Shown: one piece after another, positions 1 through 7,085 of the stretch | Numbering within the stretch: position 1 is the first letter of the stretch | Layout of the letters: the number at the start of each line of letters is the position of its first letter | Assembly: GCA_000720375.1 (NCBI GenBank) | Contig: JOAA01000006.1 | Span: 124,001-188,000 of the forward strand | DNA length: 64,000 nt | Origin: Rhodococcus rhodnii | GTDB taxonomy: Bacteria; Actinomycetota; Actinomycetes; Mycobacteriales; Pseudonocardiaceae | Reading direction: 5' to 3' | Translations under genes and position numbers: made by a program | The notes under the pieces: generated by a model | Database searches by the model: none | Seen by the model: only the letters and a program-made list of their open reading frames with translations | What the model was told of the DNA's origin: nothing

Positions 1-350
1 ACTTCGTTGATGTAGCGGTTGTAGTTGTTGAAGGAGATCGCGTTGGTCCGGTTACGGATCAGCGTCCACAGGTTCTGGTCCGGGGTCGGCCCGGAGTCCG
101 GCCGGGCCAGCCGGACCGTCGAGGCGTTGTCCTCGGGCGGTGCCTCGGGTGGCAGCGTTCTGGTGGCTCCGTCGAGGTCCTCGTTCAACCCCGGCCCGAT
201 GAGCTCACCGTCCTCCCTGGTCAGCTGGCCGGGGAAGGACTGCACGGAGGCGGACTCGTCGGTCTTCACCAACGCCTTCTCGACCTCGGTGCTCTCGGTC
301 TTCGAGCCGTCCGACTTCGCGGTTGCCGGTTTGCGTTCTGCAGGAGGCAT
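1..350 (-). CDS. Unknown protein, last visible gene of the sigma-54 operon (3' end outside window)
   Basis: Open frame reading leftwards from ATG at 350 to the window edge, about 116 codons visible. The stop of the metallopeptidase gene (355-353) is 2 nt upstream of this ATG, and an AAAGG lies about 8 nt before it, so the two genes are translationally coupled. The visible N-terminus is hydrophilic, rich in Lys/Glu/Pro/Thr and without a signal peptide. It then reaches a more ordered stretch reading LWTLIRNRTNAISFNNYNRY, which looks like the start of a folded domain. I do not recognise the family. Its place as fourth gene behind the -24/-12 promoter suggests it belongs to the same system as the two acidic repeat proteins. 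The C-terminal remainder is needed for any functional statement. Confidence 0.75.
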   Translation of the reverse strand, partial: MPPAERKPATAKSDGSKTESTEVEKALVKTDESASVQSFPGQLTREDGELIGPGLNEDLDGATRTLPPEAPPEDNASTVRLARPDSGPTPDQNLWTLIRNRTNAISFNNYNRYINE

Positions 351-352
351 CT

Positions 353-1654
353 TCAGTGCCTTTCGGTGATAGCGCTGTGAATACGTGTGGTGGCCATGGC
401 CATCTGCAAGGTCGACTGCGCGGCCCAGCCGGTGAGCATCCGGTCGGTGGCCCGGCTTTCCTGCCCGGCGGCCAGCCGGCGATCCCACCTGGCCTGGCCG
501 AGCATGGCGAACCGCAGTGCCGGCCGGACGCGTGCGGCGTGCGCGGGTTGCCGGACGCTGGTGCTGAACAGCGTCCGCAACGCGTCCGGGTTCCTGCTCT
601 GATGGGCGAGTGCGTCCTGCAGAGTCAGGCCGCCCAGCCGCGGTGGTGCGTGGGTGGCGAGGATGTCGGCGAGCTCGGGGATGGTCGGCTCGAGCCTGCC
701 GATCACCTCGGTCACCCGGGATGGCGCCGAGGACAGCGGATACATCTCCCGCCACAACCCGGTCAGCCGCGTCCATTGTGGATCCGGGTACAGCCGGTCG
801 CCGATCGCGGCCGACACCATCACCCTGATCCACGGGAACGGATGCGGATCGTCCAATGTGAACCGGAAGACGAACGGTCTCGGCAGGCTGACCACGCCGA
901 TCAGGCCGAGCGTCGACCCGATGCCCAGCTTGGCGACCGACCAGAAGTCCGCGATGATCTCCGAGATCCACGCCGCCCAGCAGTGCCATGCGTCCTCAGT
1001 GGACCGTGCGCGGCCGGACAGTTCGGCGCGCAGCGAAGGCACCAGCTCGAGAAGTGCGGCCCCTTGGTGACCGACTTCGTGCACGAGCGAGGAGGCTATG
1101 CCGTGACCGACCATCCGTTCCCTGGGAATCCGGATGACCGCGACCGGGTTGGCCACGCCGCCGGGCAACCGGGTCCTGGCGCGGCGGATGGCCGCGCCCG
1201 GGCCACGATCCAGGTAACAGATGACCGGTACCTCCTCCAGACCGCCCGCGCCGTCGTTGAGCCGCAGCGCGTCGCGGGCTGCCACGTCCAATCCGGACAG
1301 CCACAGCCCGGTCTCGCTCTCCGACCGCTGGGTGACCGCGTCCGCGAACAGGTCGAGCTGCGCCAGGTGCTCGTTGAGCCGCAACCTGATCACGGTGAAC
1401 CTGCGTTGCTGTTCCGCGGTCGGCGCCGACCGTCCCGGCCCGCCGAGCCAACGCAGATAGGACTGGCCCAGCCCGTGCAGCTTCGCCCGTTCACGCAGCA
1501 GCAGAGCCTCGATCGCGACCAGCGTGCGGGGCAGCAGCGCCGCGGCGGGCAGCATGGTCTCCTGCAGTACGAACGGTCTGAGCCGGTCAACGCGGGTGAG
1601 CAGGGCACGCGTCTCGTCGGCAAGGAAGTCGCCTGCGGTGGGCCGGCCTGTCAT
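353..1654 (-). CDS. Putative zinc metallopeptidase (HEVGH) of the sigma-54 operon
   Basis: 433-residue protein with no signal peptide or clear membrane segment. Residues 188-197 read ASSLVHEVGH, an HExxH zinc-peptidase motif (H192, E193, H196). Residues 231-238 read SEIIADFW, whose E232 is a reasonable third zinc ligand, as in gluzincins. The rest is helix-rich and unlike any family I can name. The ATG at 1654 lies 3 nt after the stop of the upstream acidic-repeat gene, so the two are coupled. The sequence supports a metal-dependent hydrolase; that it processes the neighbouring acidic proteins is inference from gene order only. Confidence 0.8.
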   Translation of the reverse strand: MTGRPTAGDFLADETRALLTRVDRLRPFVLQETMLPAAALLPRTLVAIEALLLRERAKLHGLGQSYLRWLGGPGRSAPTAEQQRRFTVIRLRLNEHLAQLDLFADAVTQRSESETGLWLSGLDVAARDALRLNDGAGGLEEVPVICYLDRGPGAAIRRARTRLPGGVANPVAVIRIPRERMVGHGIASSLVHEVGHQGAALLELVPSLRAELSGRARSTEDAWHCWAAWISEIIADFWSVAKLGIGSTLGLIGVVSLPRPFVFRFTLDDPHPFPWIRVMVSAAIGDRLYPDPQWTRLTGLWREMYPLSSAPSRVTEVIGRLEPTIPELADILATHAPPRLGGLTLQDALAHQSRNPDALRTLFSTSVRQPAHAARVRPALRFAMLGQARWDRRLAAGQESRATDRMLTGWAAQSTLQMAMATTRIHSAITERH

Positions 1655-1657
1655 GGC

Positions 1658-2467
1658 TCAGGCGCCGTGGATGACGATGTTGCGGCCCTGCCGGACCCAT
1701 TTGCCGGTGGTTCCGTCTTGCTCGTCGACGCCATCCGGCTCAGCACCGTTGGTGTGCACCTCGACGGGGTAGCCGTACGGGACGCCGTAACCGAAGCGCG
1801 GGCGCATGCGGTGCCGTGGCGGGTAGGGCCGACGGCCACGACCACGCCTGCTTGGCAGTGCCGCGGGGGCGTGCCTGCGCGTCGCGGCGATCAGCGCACG
1901 CTGGGCGGCCTGGCGGGGATCGACGCCCCGGCCGGCCGCTGCGGCGTTGCGAGCCGCGGACGCACTGATCTGGACCACTCGGCGAGCCATCTCGAACTCG
2001 AGTTCCTGGGCCGCGGCCTCGTTCTCGAACTCGAACAGCCTGCTGGCCATCGAGCCGAGTTTGGTGCCGATGGCGGTGCCGACGCCCGGTGCCACCCACG
2101 ATCCGATGGCGCCGCCGACCACCGGCAGCGCTCTGCGGGCAACGCTCTTCAGCGCCCCGCCCAGTTTCCGGCCGACAGGCGACTTCGCGAAGGAGACGGC
2201 TTTGCGGACCGCCTTCTTGAAGACGTCACGGATGAACTCCTCCAGCTCCTCCTCGCTGTTGACCTCGAGCAGCCGGTTGGCGAACTCCAGCTCTTCCTGC
2301 TCGGACAGCGGCCCGGCCGCCTCGCCGCCGAGCACGGAGCTCAGCATCCCGCTGACGTAGTCCTCGTGCTGTGCCGACTCGTCCTCGAACTCCAGTTCGC
2401 CGTTGGGCACATAGGACTCGTCTTCGAATTCCAGATAGTCCTCGAACTCGGTCATCGTTGTGGTCAC
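1658..2467 (-). CDS. Acidic EFE-repeat protein 2
   Basis: 269 residues from a GTG at 2467. AAAGGA is spaced about 6 nt before this GTG, a better fit than the ATG at 2455. Residues 7-30 hold acidic aromatic repeats (EFED, LEFEDE, ELEFEDE). A second acidic helix follows (LLEVNSEEELEEF, 66-78), then a basic/Gly-rich segment (GRKLGG near 99-104, ALPVVGGAIGS near 113-123) that may insert in or associate with membranes. After that comes ELEFEMAR (155-162), a basic Pro/Arg-rich stretch, and a C-terminal tail KWVRQGRNIVIHGA. It is clearly paralogous to the gene upstream, sharing the order acidic repeats, acidic helix, Gly/Ala segment, EFEMAR and a final GxW...G..IV tail. Similar proteins with EFE repeats exist in other bacteria as hypotheticals, from memory; the function is unknown. 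Confidence 0.85.
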   Translation of the reverse strand: MTTTMTEFEDYLEFEDESYVPNGELEFEDESAQHEDYVSGMLSSVLGGEAAGPLSEQEELEFANRLLEVNSEEELEEFIRDVFKKAVRKAVSFAKSPVGRKLGGALKSVARRALPVVGGAIGSWVAPGVGTAIGTKLGSMASRLFEFENEAAAQELEFEMARRVVQISASAARNAAAAGRGVDPRQAAQRALIAATRRHAPAALPSRRGRGRRPYPPRHRMRPRFGYGVPYGYPVEVHTNGAEPDGVDEQDGTTGKWVRQGRNIVIHGA

Positions 2468-2492
2468 TGGATTTCCTTTCGAATTCTCACTG

Positions 2493-3284
2493 TCAGAAAA
2501 GGACGATCGTGTTGCCGCGGGTCTCCCAGCGGCCGCTGCTCTTGCCGCCGCACAAGCAGCCGTTGCCGTTGCCGCGGGCGGATGCGTCTGCCCGTTTCGC
2601 GGACGCGGGTGAGGACCGCGCGGTCCGCGCGGACGCCAGGATCTCTTCGGTGAGCAGGCCTGGGGCGAACTGTTCGGCCGCCGACACCGCTGCCTGCCTG
2701 GCCACCTGGGGCGCCGGTCCGGTACCCATCCGGTCGAGGCAGTTGCGGATCGCCTTGGCACCGAACCGAACGAACTGCCGGGCCATCTCGAACTCCCGGT
2801 CCTCGGCGCTGATGCCTTCCAGCTCGAGTCCGAAATAGCGTTTGGCCGCCCGTCCGGCGGCGGCCCCGAGCTGGCCGCCCGCTTTGCGGTACCGGCCACG
2901 GTTGCCGCCGGTCACCCTGGCGAGCCCGGCACCCGCGGCCCTGCCGGCCGCCTGGCCGACGACCGGCAGCAGCCGACCGGCCGCCTGCTTGAGGATGCCG
3001 CCGATCTGGCGTCCCTCACGGCTGCGGGCGAAGTCGGACGCCGCGCCGGTGACCGACTGCAGCAGATCGCCGAGGAAGTGCTCGAGCTCCTGCTCGCCGG
3101 ACACTTCCAGGAACTGCGCGGCCAGTTCCGTTTCCGAGTTCTCGTCGAGGACCGACTCGTACTCCGAGGTCTCGTCCTCGTACTCGAGAAGATCTTCGTC
3201 CTCGTACTGTTCGTACTCCTGACGTTCGCGGACCGCGAACGGCGGTCCTGGCTCTTCGAGCTGGACCTGATCGATGTCGTGCAT
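2493..3284 (-). CDS. Acidic EFE-repeat protein 1, first gene behind the -24/-12 promoter
   Basis: 263 residues. ATG at 3284 with a strong GGAGG (3291-3295 on the complement) 6 nt upstream. Domain order: acidic aromatic repeats at 23-43 (EYEQYEDEDLLEYEDE), acidic helix AAQFLEVSGEQELEHFLGDL (55-74), Gly/Ala-rich segment with LLPVVGQAAGRAAGAG (105-120), then LELEGISAEDREFEMARQF (153-171). A low-complexity Ser/Ala/Gly region with a CLC pair (243-245) leads to a C-terminal tail GRWETRGNTIVLF (251-263). It is paralogous to the next gene, 25 nt downstream. No signal peptide is seen. It could be a structural, scaffolding or envelope-active protein, but nothing in the sequence decides this. It is the probable direct target of the sigma-54 factor encoded alongside. 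Confidence 0.85.
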   Translation of the reverse strand: MHDIDQVQLEEPGPPFAVRERQEYEQYEDEDLLEYEDETSEYESVLDENSETELAAQFLEVSGEQELEHFLGDLLQSVTGAASDFARSREGRQIGGILKQAAGRLLPVVGQAAGRAAGAGLARVTGGNRGRYRKAGGQLGAAAGRAAKRYFGLELEGISAEDREFEMARQFVRFGAKAIRNCLDRMGTGPAPQVARQAAVSAAEQFAPGLLTEEILASARTARSSPASAKRADASARGNGNGCLCGGKSSGRWETRGNTIVLF

Positions 3285-3323
3285 TCGTCGCCTCCACTGG
3301 GTCGTGGCTCTACCGGCATCAGA

Positions 3324-3339
3324 TGCAAGTTCCGTGCCA
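3324..3339 (-). promoter_or_regulatory. Sigma-54 -24/-12 promoter
   Basis: On the minus strand the sequence is TGGCACGGAACTTGCA. It matches the sigma-54 consensus TGGCACG-N4-TTGCW at every conserved base, with GG and GC at the required spacing. The -12 GC lies at 3326-3325, so transcription should start near 3313. That leaves a leader of about 29 nt carrying the GGAGG of the gene starting at 3284. It sits in the only intergenic gap of this cluster, between the end of the rpoN-like gene and the first acidic-repeat gene. Presence of a sigma-54 gene next door makes function likely. Confidence 0.85.
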
Positions 3340-3373
3340 CCCGTTGACGGAGCCGCGACCTGGGGAAATCTGG

Positions 3374-3418
3374 TTCGCGTACGAAGCACGCTTCGCTGAT
3401 GGGAAGAAGTCAGCTTCG
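3374..3418 (-). promoter_or_regulatory. Candidate upstream activator sites (GCTTCG/CGAAGC repeats)
   Basis: A 14-bp dyad CGAAGCACGCTTCG (3382-3395) is centred about 75 bp upstream of the predicted sigma-54 start. A further GCTTCG lies at 3413-3418 and a TTCGC at 3374-3378. Distances between TTCGC elements are 18 and 23 bp. Position and symmetry fit an enhancer for the Fis-type helix-turn-helix of the adjacent activator. The dyad could instead be a weak terminator for rpoN (5-bp stem, 4-nt loop), whose stop is at 3410. Confidence 0.4.
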
Positions 3419-4642
3419 CCGGTACTTGTTGACCGCACGGCGGCTGACCACGATTCCGCGCTCGGCAAGCAGTTCGGCGATCATCCGGTCGGACGGACGC
3501 GGTCGGGCGGCGCAGAGTTCGGCGACGGCCGCGCGGATGTCGTGGTTGGCGCCGAACATCCGGCGCAGGGGCACGACCTCCCCACTCACCAGCCGAGCAC
3601 ACCGATTCGCGACCGCCCGGCTGATGGTCGATTCGTGTACGGCGAGTCGCTGCGCGGCCTGAGCCTGTGTCAGCGAACGGAAGGCGAGCGATCCGGCGCG
3701 CAGCTGGTCCGCGTGGTGGCCGGCGAGCAGGTCGCCGAGGCTCTGCAGCATGGACCAGCGGCGCCGCACCCGGCCGATCACGGTGTCAGCGTCCCGAAGC
3801 TGAGCGCGGACCGTGTCCAACCCGGTTGCCGCTGCTTGCGTATAACCCGGATCCAGGCTCAGATCCAGTGTTTCCCGCTCGGTGATGCGGGCGCGCACGT
3901 GGCCGCCATCCACCTCGAAGATCAGGTCAGGCGGTGCGGACGGCATCGGCTCGGAGCCGGATTCACCGAGGCCGGGATACGGCCGCAGCAGTCGGCGCAG
4001 CCGGCCCAGCAACCGCTCGATCGCCTCTGTCGTACAGCCTTCGAGCTGCGCCGCCCGGGCGAGGTTCCCGTCGGAGATCAGTCCGGCGTGGACGCTCAAC
4101 AGCCGCCGGGCCAACTGGCGTTGGACTGCGTCCAGTGGCGCCGAATCGAGTTGCACGAGCAGGCTTTCCGCCGGATCCGCAGCCGCTATCCCCGGCGGCC
4201 CGACCTCGCGCACGGCTGCTATCGCGCGAGCAAGCTCCGTCGGCGCTATCCCATTGGCCTGTAACGCATCCCTGGCGGACGAGGGCAGAAGGCCACGATC
4301 GTCCAACGCCGTCAGCACTGCCGTCACCACATGAGCCAGGCTCCGCGGAGCGACGGCCAAGGCATCCCAGCGCAGCTGCTCCCACGCCGAAACCGAAGCA
4401 ACGGGCTCGACGGCCCGGGGCAGCACAGGCGAACTGACGCAGCGAGGGCACGTTCCGCCGATGAGAGCACGGAAACACCGGCGACAGACCGGCCGCTGCC
4501 GGACGAGCAACGCTGGGTTGCGTTGTGCCTCGGTGAGCATGCTTTCGCATAGTTCCAGCGCGGGCATCGCCAGAATTGTCGCCGACACCACCGCCGAGAC
4601 AGAGACCGTGATCTGCGCACGTACTTCTAGTTCCAGCGTCAC
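3410..4642 (-). CDS. rpoN: RNA polymerase sigma-54 factor (RpoN-like) with zinc-ribbon-like insertion
   Basis: 410 residues from a GTG at 4642 whose GTGA overlaps the stop of the activator gene. Region I (about 3-47: LEVRAQITVSV...LELCESMLTEAQRNPALL) follows the sigma-54 pattern but is poor in glutamine. Residues 53-68 add a CxxC-x8-CxxC zinc-ribbon-like element (C53, C56, C65, C68) not usual in the family. The core-binding region includes LTALDDRGLLP (110-120) and IAAVREVGPPGIAAADPAES (141-160), matching the canonical LDedGYL and fdPaGVaArdL blocks. The DNA-binding part has LAVHESTISRAVANR (333-347), the family HESTVSR helix, and ends with an RpoN box SRRAVNKYRR (400-409; canonical ARRTVAKYRE). 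It is somewhat shorter than E. coli RpoN (477). Assignment is firm; acquisition by transfer is inference from the family's reported absence in actinobacteria. Confidence 0.93.
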   Translation of the reverse strand: MTLELEVRAQITVSVSAVVSATILAMPALELCESMLTEAQRNPALLVRQRPVCRRCFRALIGGTCPRCVSSPVLPRAVEPVASVSAWEQLRWDALAVAPRSLAHVVTAVLTALDDRGLLPSSARDALQANGIAPTELARAIAAVREVGPPGIAAADPAESLLVQLDSAPLDAVQRQLARRLLSVHAGLISDGNLARAAQLEGCTTEAIERLLGRLRRLLRPYPGLGESGSEPMPSAPPDLIFEVDGGHVRARITERETLDLSLDPGYTQAAATGLDTVRAQLRDADTVIGRVRRRWSMLQSLGDLLAGHHADQLRAGSLAFRSLTQAQAAQRLAVHESTISRAVANRCARLVSGEVVPLRRMFGANHDIRAAVAELCAARPRPSDRMIAELLAERGIVVSRRAVNKYRRS

Positions 4643-5991
4643 TGCGTTCGTTCGCCGGAACCAGCGCGACGCAACTGCAACGCACGAGCGGTCACGCCGA
4701 GCCGCTTGGCCGCCTGGATCACGTTGCCACCAGTGGCAGTCAACGCCGTACTCACCGCGAGATCGGCGACCGTGGACTTCAGCGTACGCAAGTCCAGTCC
4801 GTCTTCCAGTGCCTGCCGCACGGATTCGGCCAGTCCGTCCGCCCGGGGCGCCGGGCACAATTCGGCTACTCGCTCTTCGTCCGGCAGCATGCCCGCGGTG
4901 ATCAGAGGCCCGCCGACGTGCCGGATGGCGATCTGGGTGATGAGCTGACGCAACTCCCGGACATTTCCCGGGTATGCCCGCGACAGCAGCAGGCGCTCGA
5001 CCGCGGGATCCAGGGTGGGCGTGGGATCAGTGACCAGCTGGCCGAGGAAATGATTGGCGAGCAAGGGAATGTCATCAATCCGTTCACGCAGTGACGGCAG
5101 CCGCACCGTCGCCGCGGACAACCGGAAAAGCAGATCACGGCGGAACCGGCCGGCTCGCTCCAGCGCACCGAGGTCCTGGTTGGTGGCGCAGACGAGTCGG
5201 AAGTCGGTGCGTTCCCACTTCTGCGACCCGATCGCCTTGAACGCACGCTCTTGCAGCACACGCAGCAACTCCGGTTGCAGTGACGGTGGCAGTTCACCGA
5301 TCTCGTCGAGGAACAACACACCACCATCCGCTTCACCGAACGCCCCACGCCGCGCGATATGGGCGCCGGTGAACGCGCCGCGCTCGTGCCCGAACAACTC
5401 TGGGCCAGACAGCGATGCCACGATCGTCGTACAGTCGACGACAACGAACTTTCCCTTACGACGCTGCGGATCCAGCGCATGGACCAATCGGGCGGCGAGT
5501 TCCTTTCCGGTACCGCTCTCCCCCGTGACGAGCACCGAGGCGTCGGAATATCTGGCCACTTCGACCAGCCAGCGCAGCGCCGACATCCACACCGGACTCT
5601 GCCCGACCATCCTGCTGGTCACCGGATCGGCCCGGGCCAACCGGTCCACTTGGAACCATCGGTGAATCCTGGCGGCCACCGTGTGCATGGTCTCGACACC
5701 GTTGGTACTCCACTGCAGGACGTCGGAAGCCCCCGCCGCGAGCAGTTCCCACGGATCCGGTACGGGCTCGCCGACAACGACGACGACCAGACGAGAGCGC
5801 CCGCCGTTCGACAAATCGGCGATCGTGCCGAGCGAACACTGTCCGGCACGCGTGATCAAAACACCGGGAAGATCACCGCTCGCCGTGGAAACCACATCGA
5901 GGCCACGAGATCTGAGCACATCGGTCGCCACTTTCGAACGCACCGAATCGCCAGCCGCGAGCAACCACGCCCGCATTCCGTCATGGTCCAT
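4639..5991 (-). CDS. Sigma-54-dependent activator (NtrC-type AAA+ enhancer-binding protein)
   Basis: 450 residues, ATG at 5991 preceded by a purine-rich GGGGGTGG. Residues 1-110 look like a receiver-type alpha/beta domain, but I cannot place a convincing phospho-accepting Asp, so it may be a pseudo-receiver. The AAA+ domain follows at about 127-365. Walker A is GESGTGKE (157-164), the sigma-54-contacting loop GAFTGA (205-210) is intact, and Walker B is GGVLFLDE (223-230). An arginine-finger region FRRDLLFRL (283-291) and a sensor II NVREL (343-347) complete it. The C-terminus (about 416-443) is a Fis-like helix-turn-helix with GGNVIQAAKRLGVTARALQL. An intact GAFTGA is what distinguishes true sigma-54 activators from degenerate actinobacterial homologues. 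It is co-transcribed and overlapping with the sigma-54 gene. Confidence 0.95.
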   Translation of the reverse strand: MDHDGMRAWLLAAGDSVRSKVATDVLRSRGLDVVSTASGDLPGVLITRAGQCSLGTIADLSNGGRSRLVVVVVGEPVPDPWELLAAGASDVLQWSTNGVETMHTVAARIHRWFQVDRLARADPVTSRMVGQSPVWMSALRWLVEVARYSDASVLVTGESGTGKELAARLVHALDPQRRKGKFVVVDCTTIVASLSGPELFGHERGAFTGAHIARRGAFGEADGGVLFLDEIGELPPSLQPELLRVLQERAFKAIGSQKWERTDFRLVCATNQDLGALERAGRFRRDLLFRLSAATVRLPSLRERIDDIPLLANHFLGQLVTDPTPTLDPAVERLLLSRAYPGNVRELRQLITQIAIRHVGGPLITAGMLPDEERVAELCPAPRADGLAESVRQALEDGLDLRTLKSTVADLAVSTALTATGGNVIQAAKRLGVTARALQLRRAGSGERTQ

Positions 5992-6103
5992 GCCACCACC
6001 CCCGAAGCATGTGCGCCTATGACTGCATATTCGGCGGCAATCGGATCTCGTTAGCGGCTCTTCACCATCCGGGGTTGCTCAATGAGGACCAATTGGTTCG
6101 AGT

Positions 6104-6131
6104 TCCGGCAGGCCACAACGAGCCTGCCGGA
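6104..6131 (-). terminator. Hairpin terminator after the alpha/beta hydrolase gene
   Basis: Perfect 10-bp inverted repeat (arms 6104-6113 and 6122-6131, starting TCCGGCAGGC) with an 8-nt loop, 25 bp beyond the hydrolase stop. There is no U-tract, which is usual in actinomycetes. It separates the LuxR/hydrolase pair from the activator-rpoN operon, so the latter probably has its own promoter in 5992-6103. Confidence 0.6.
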
Positions 6132-6155
6132 GCGCGACATTCGTGCACACAGGTG

Positions 6156-7028
6156 TCAGTCGGCGGAAAACCAGTCCAGCACGGCTTTGGCGATCTCGGC
6201 CGGCTGATCCAGATGCATGAAGTGGCCCGCGTCCGCCACAATCCGCACCGACGAGCCCGGAGCCAGACCTGTTTGTGCGTTGGCGAAATGCTCAGGGGGA
6301 ATGCAACCGTCATCCGCGCCGGCGAGTACGAGCAAGGGAAGTGTGGCCTGCGCTTCGGTCCGAGCCGCCAATCGCGCCAATTCAGGATCGTGCAATGTCA
6401 TGTCGAAGTTGCCGCGATAGATCCGCAATGCGTTGCGCAACAGCTTTGGATCACCGTAGAGCTCGTGCACCCGTGCCTGGTGCTCGCCGGGATCCAGGCC
6501 AGGCGACCACGTCGCCCAGAGGTAGTCGATCAGGCGCCGGTCGGTTTCCAGCACGGTTTCCGCGACATTCGGCAACTGGAACAGCCACAGGTAGAAGAAC
6601 CGTTGCTGCTGCGCGGGATCGAGCAGTATCGGCGGCAACGCCTTGGGCGGGGGCACGGCCATCGTGACGCCGCGACGCAGCCGTTCGGGCCAGGCGCCCG
6701 CCAGCCGCGCCACCACGCCCGCGCCGATGTCATGTCCGATCATGTCGACACCGGCGTCCGGTGACAGCGCCTCGGCGATCGCAGCGGCGTCGGCGGCAAG
6801 CGTGATGCTGTCGGCGTAGGTCATCTCCTCCGCTGTCGCGGGGTGGTGGCCGCGCAGGAACGGCGCAACCACTCGGCGGCCCGCGCCGACCAGGTGCTCG
6901 GCGAGCGGCCCGAAGGTGGCGGGGTGGTCGGGAAAGCCGTGCCAACACACCACAACTGGCCCATCACCCACGGCGAGCGCGGGAAAGTCAAGTCGGTCCG
7001 TGCGAATCACGATCTCTTCGAAGTCCAC
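6156..7028 (-). CDS. Alpha/beta hydrolase, epoxide hydrolase/dehalogenase-like
   Basis: 290 residues from a GTG. HGFPD (30-34) is the oxyanion HGxP motif. MIGHDIGA (96-103) carries an aspartate nucleophile (D100) in the nucleophile elbow, as in soluble epoxide hydrolases and haloalkane dehalogenases rather than serine esterases. The terminal part has LVLAGADDGCIPPEHF (acid) and DAGHFMHLDQP (catalytic His). A cap domain with FFYLWLFQLPNVAE lies between. The substrate cannot be read from sequence. It lies 57 nt downstream of the LuxR-type regulator on the same strand and may be controlled by it. Confidence 0.85.
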   Translation of the reverse strand: MDFEEIVIRTDRLDFPALAVGDGPVVVCWHGFPDHPATFGPLAEHLVGAGRRVVAPFLRGHHPATAEEMTYADSITLAADAAAIAEALSPDAGVDMIGHDIGAGVVARLAGAWPERLRRGVTMAVPPPKALPPILLDPAQQQRFFYLWLFQLPNVAETVLETDRRLIDYLWATWSPGLDPGEHQARVHELYGDPKLLRNALRIYRGNFDMTLHDPELARLAARTEAQATLPLLVLAGADDGCIPPEHFANAQTGLAPGSSVRIVADAGHFMHLDQPAEIAKAVLDWFSAD

Positions 7029-7085
7029 CGCCGCAATCTATCGCCCACTCGCCGGCGAACGCTCGGCTTCGGTGATCTCCGCTGA

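Noticed and set aside
323..2653. Long plus-strand open frame opposite the metallopeptidase and acidic-repeat genes
   Set aside because: Its composition (Arg/Gly/Pro/His-rich, no domains) is that of an antisense shadow in high-G+C DNA, and the minus-strand genes have ribosome sites, motifs and coupled spacing.
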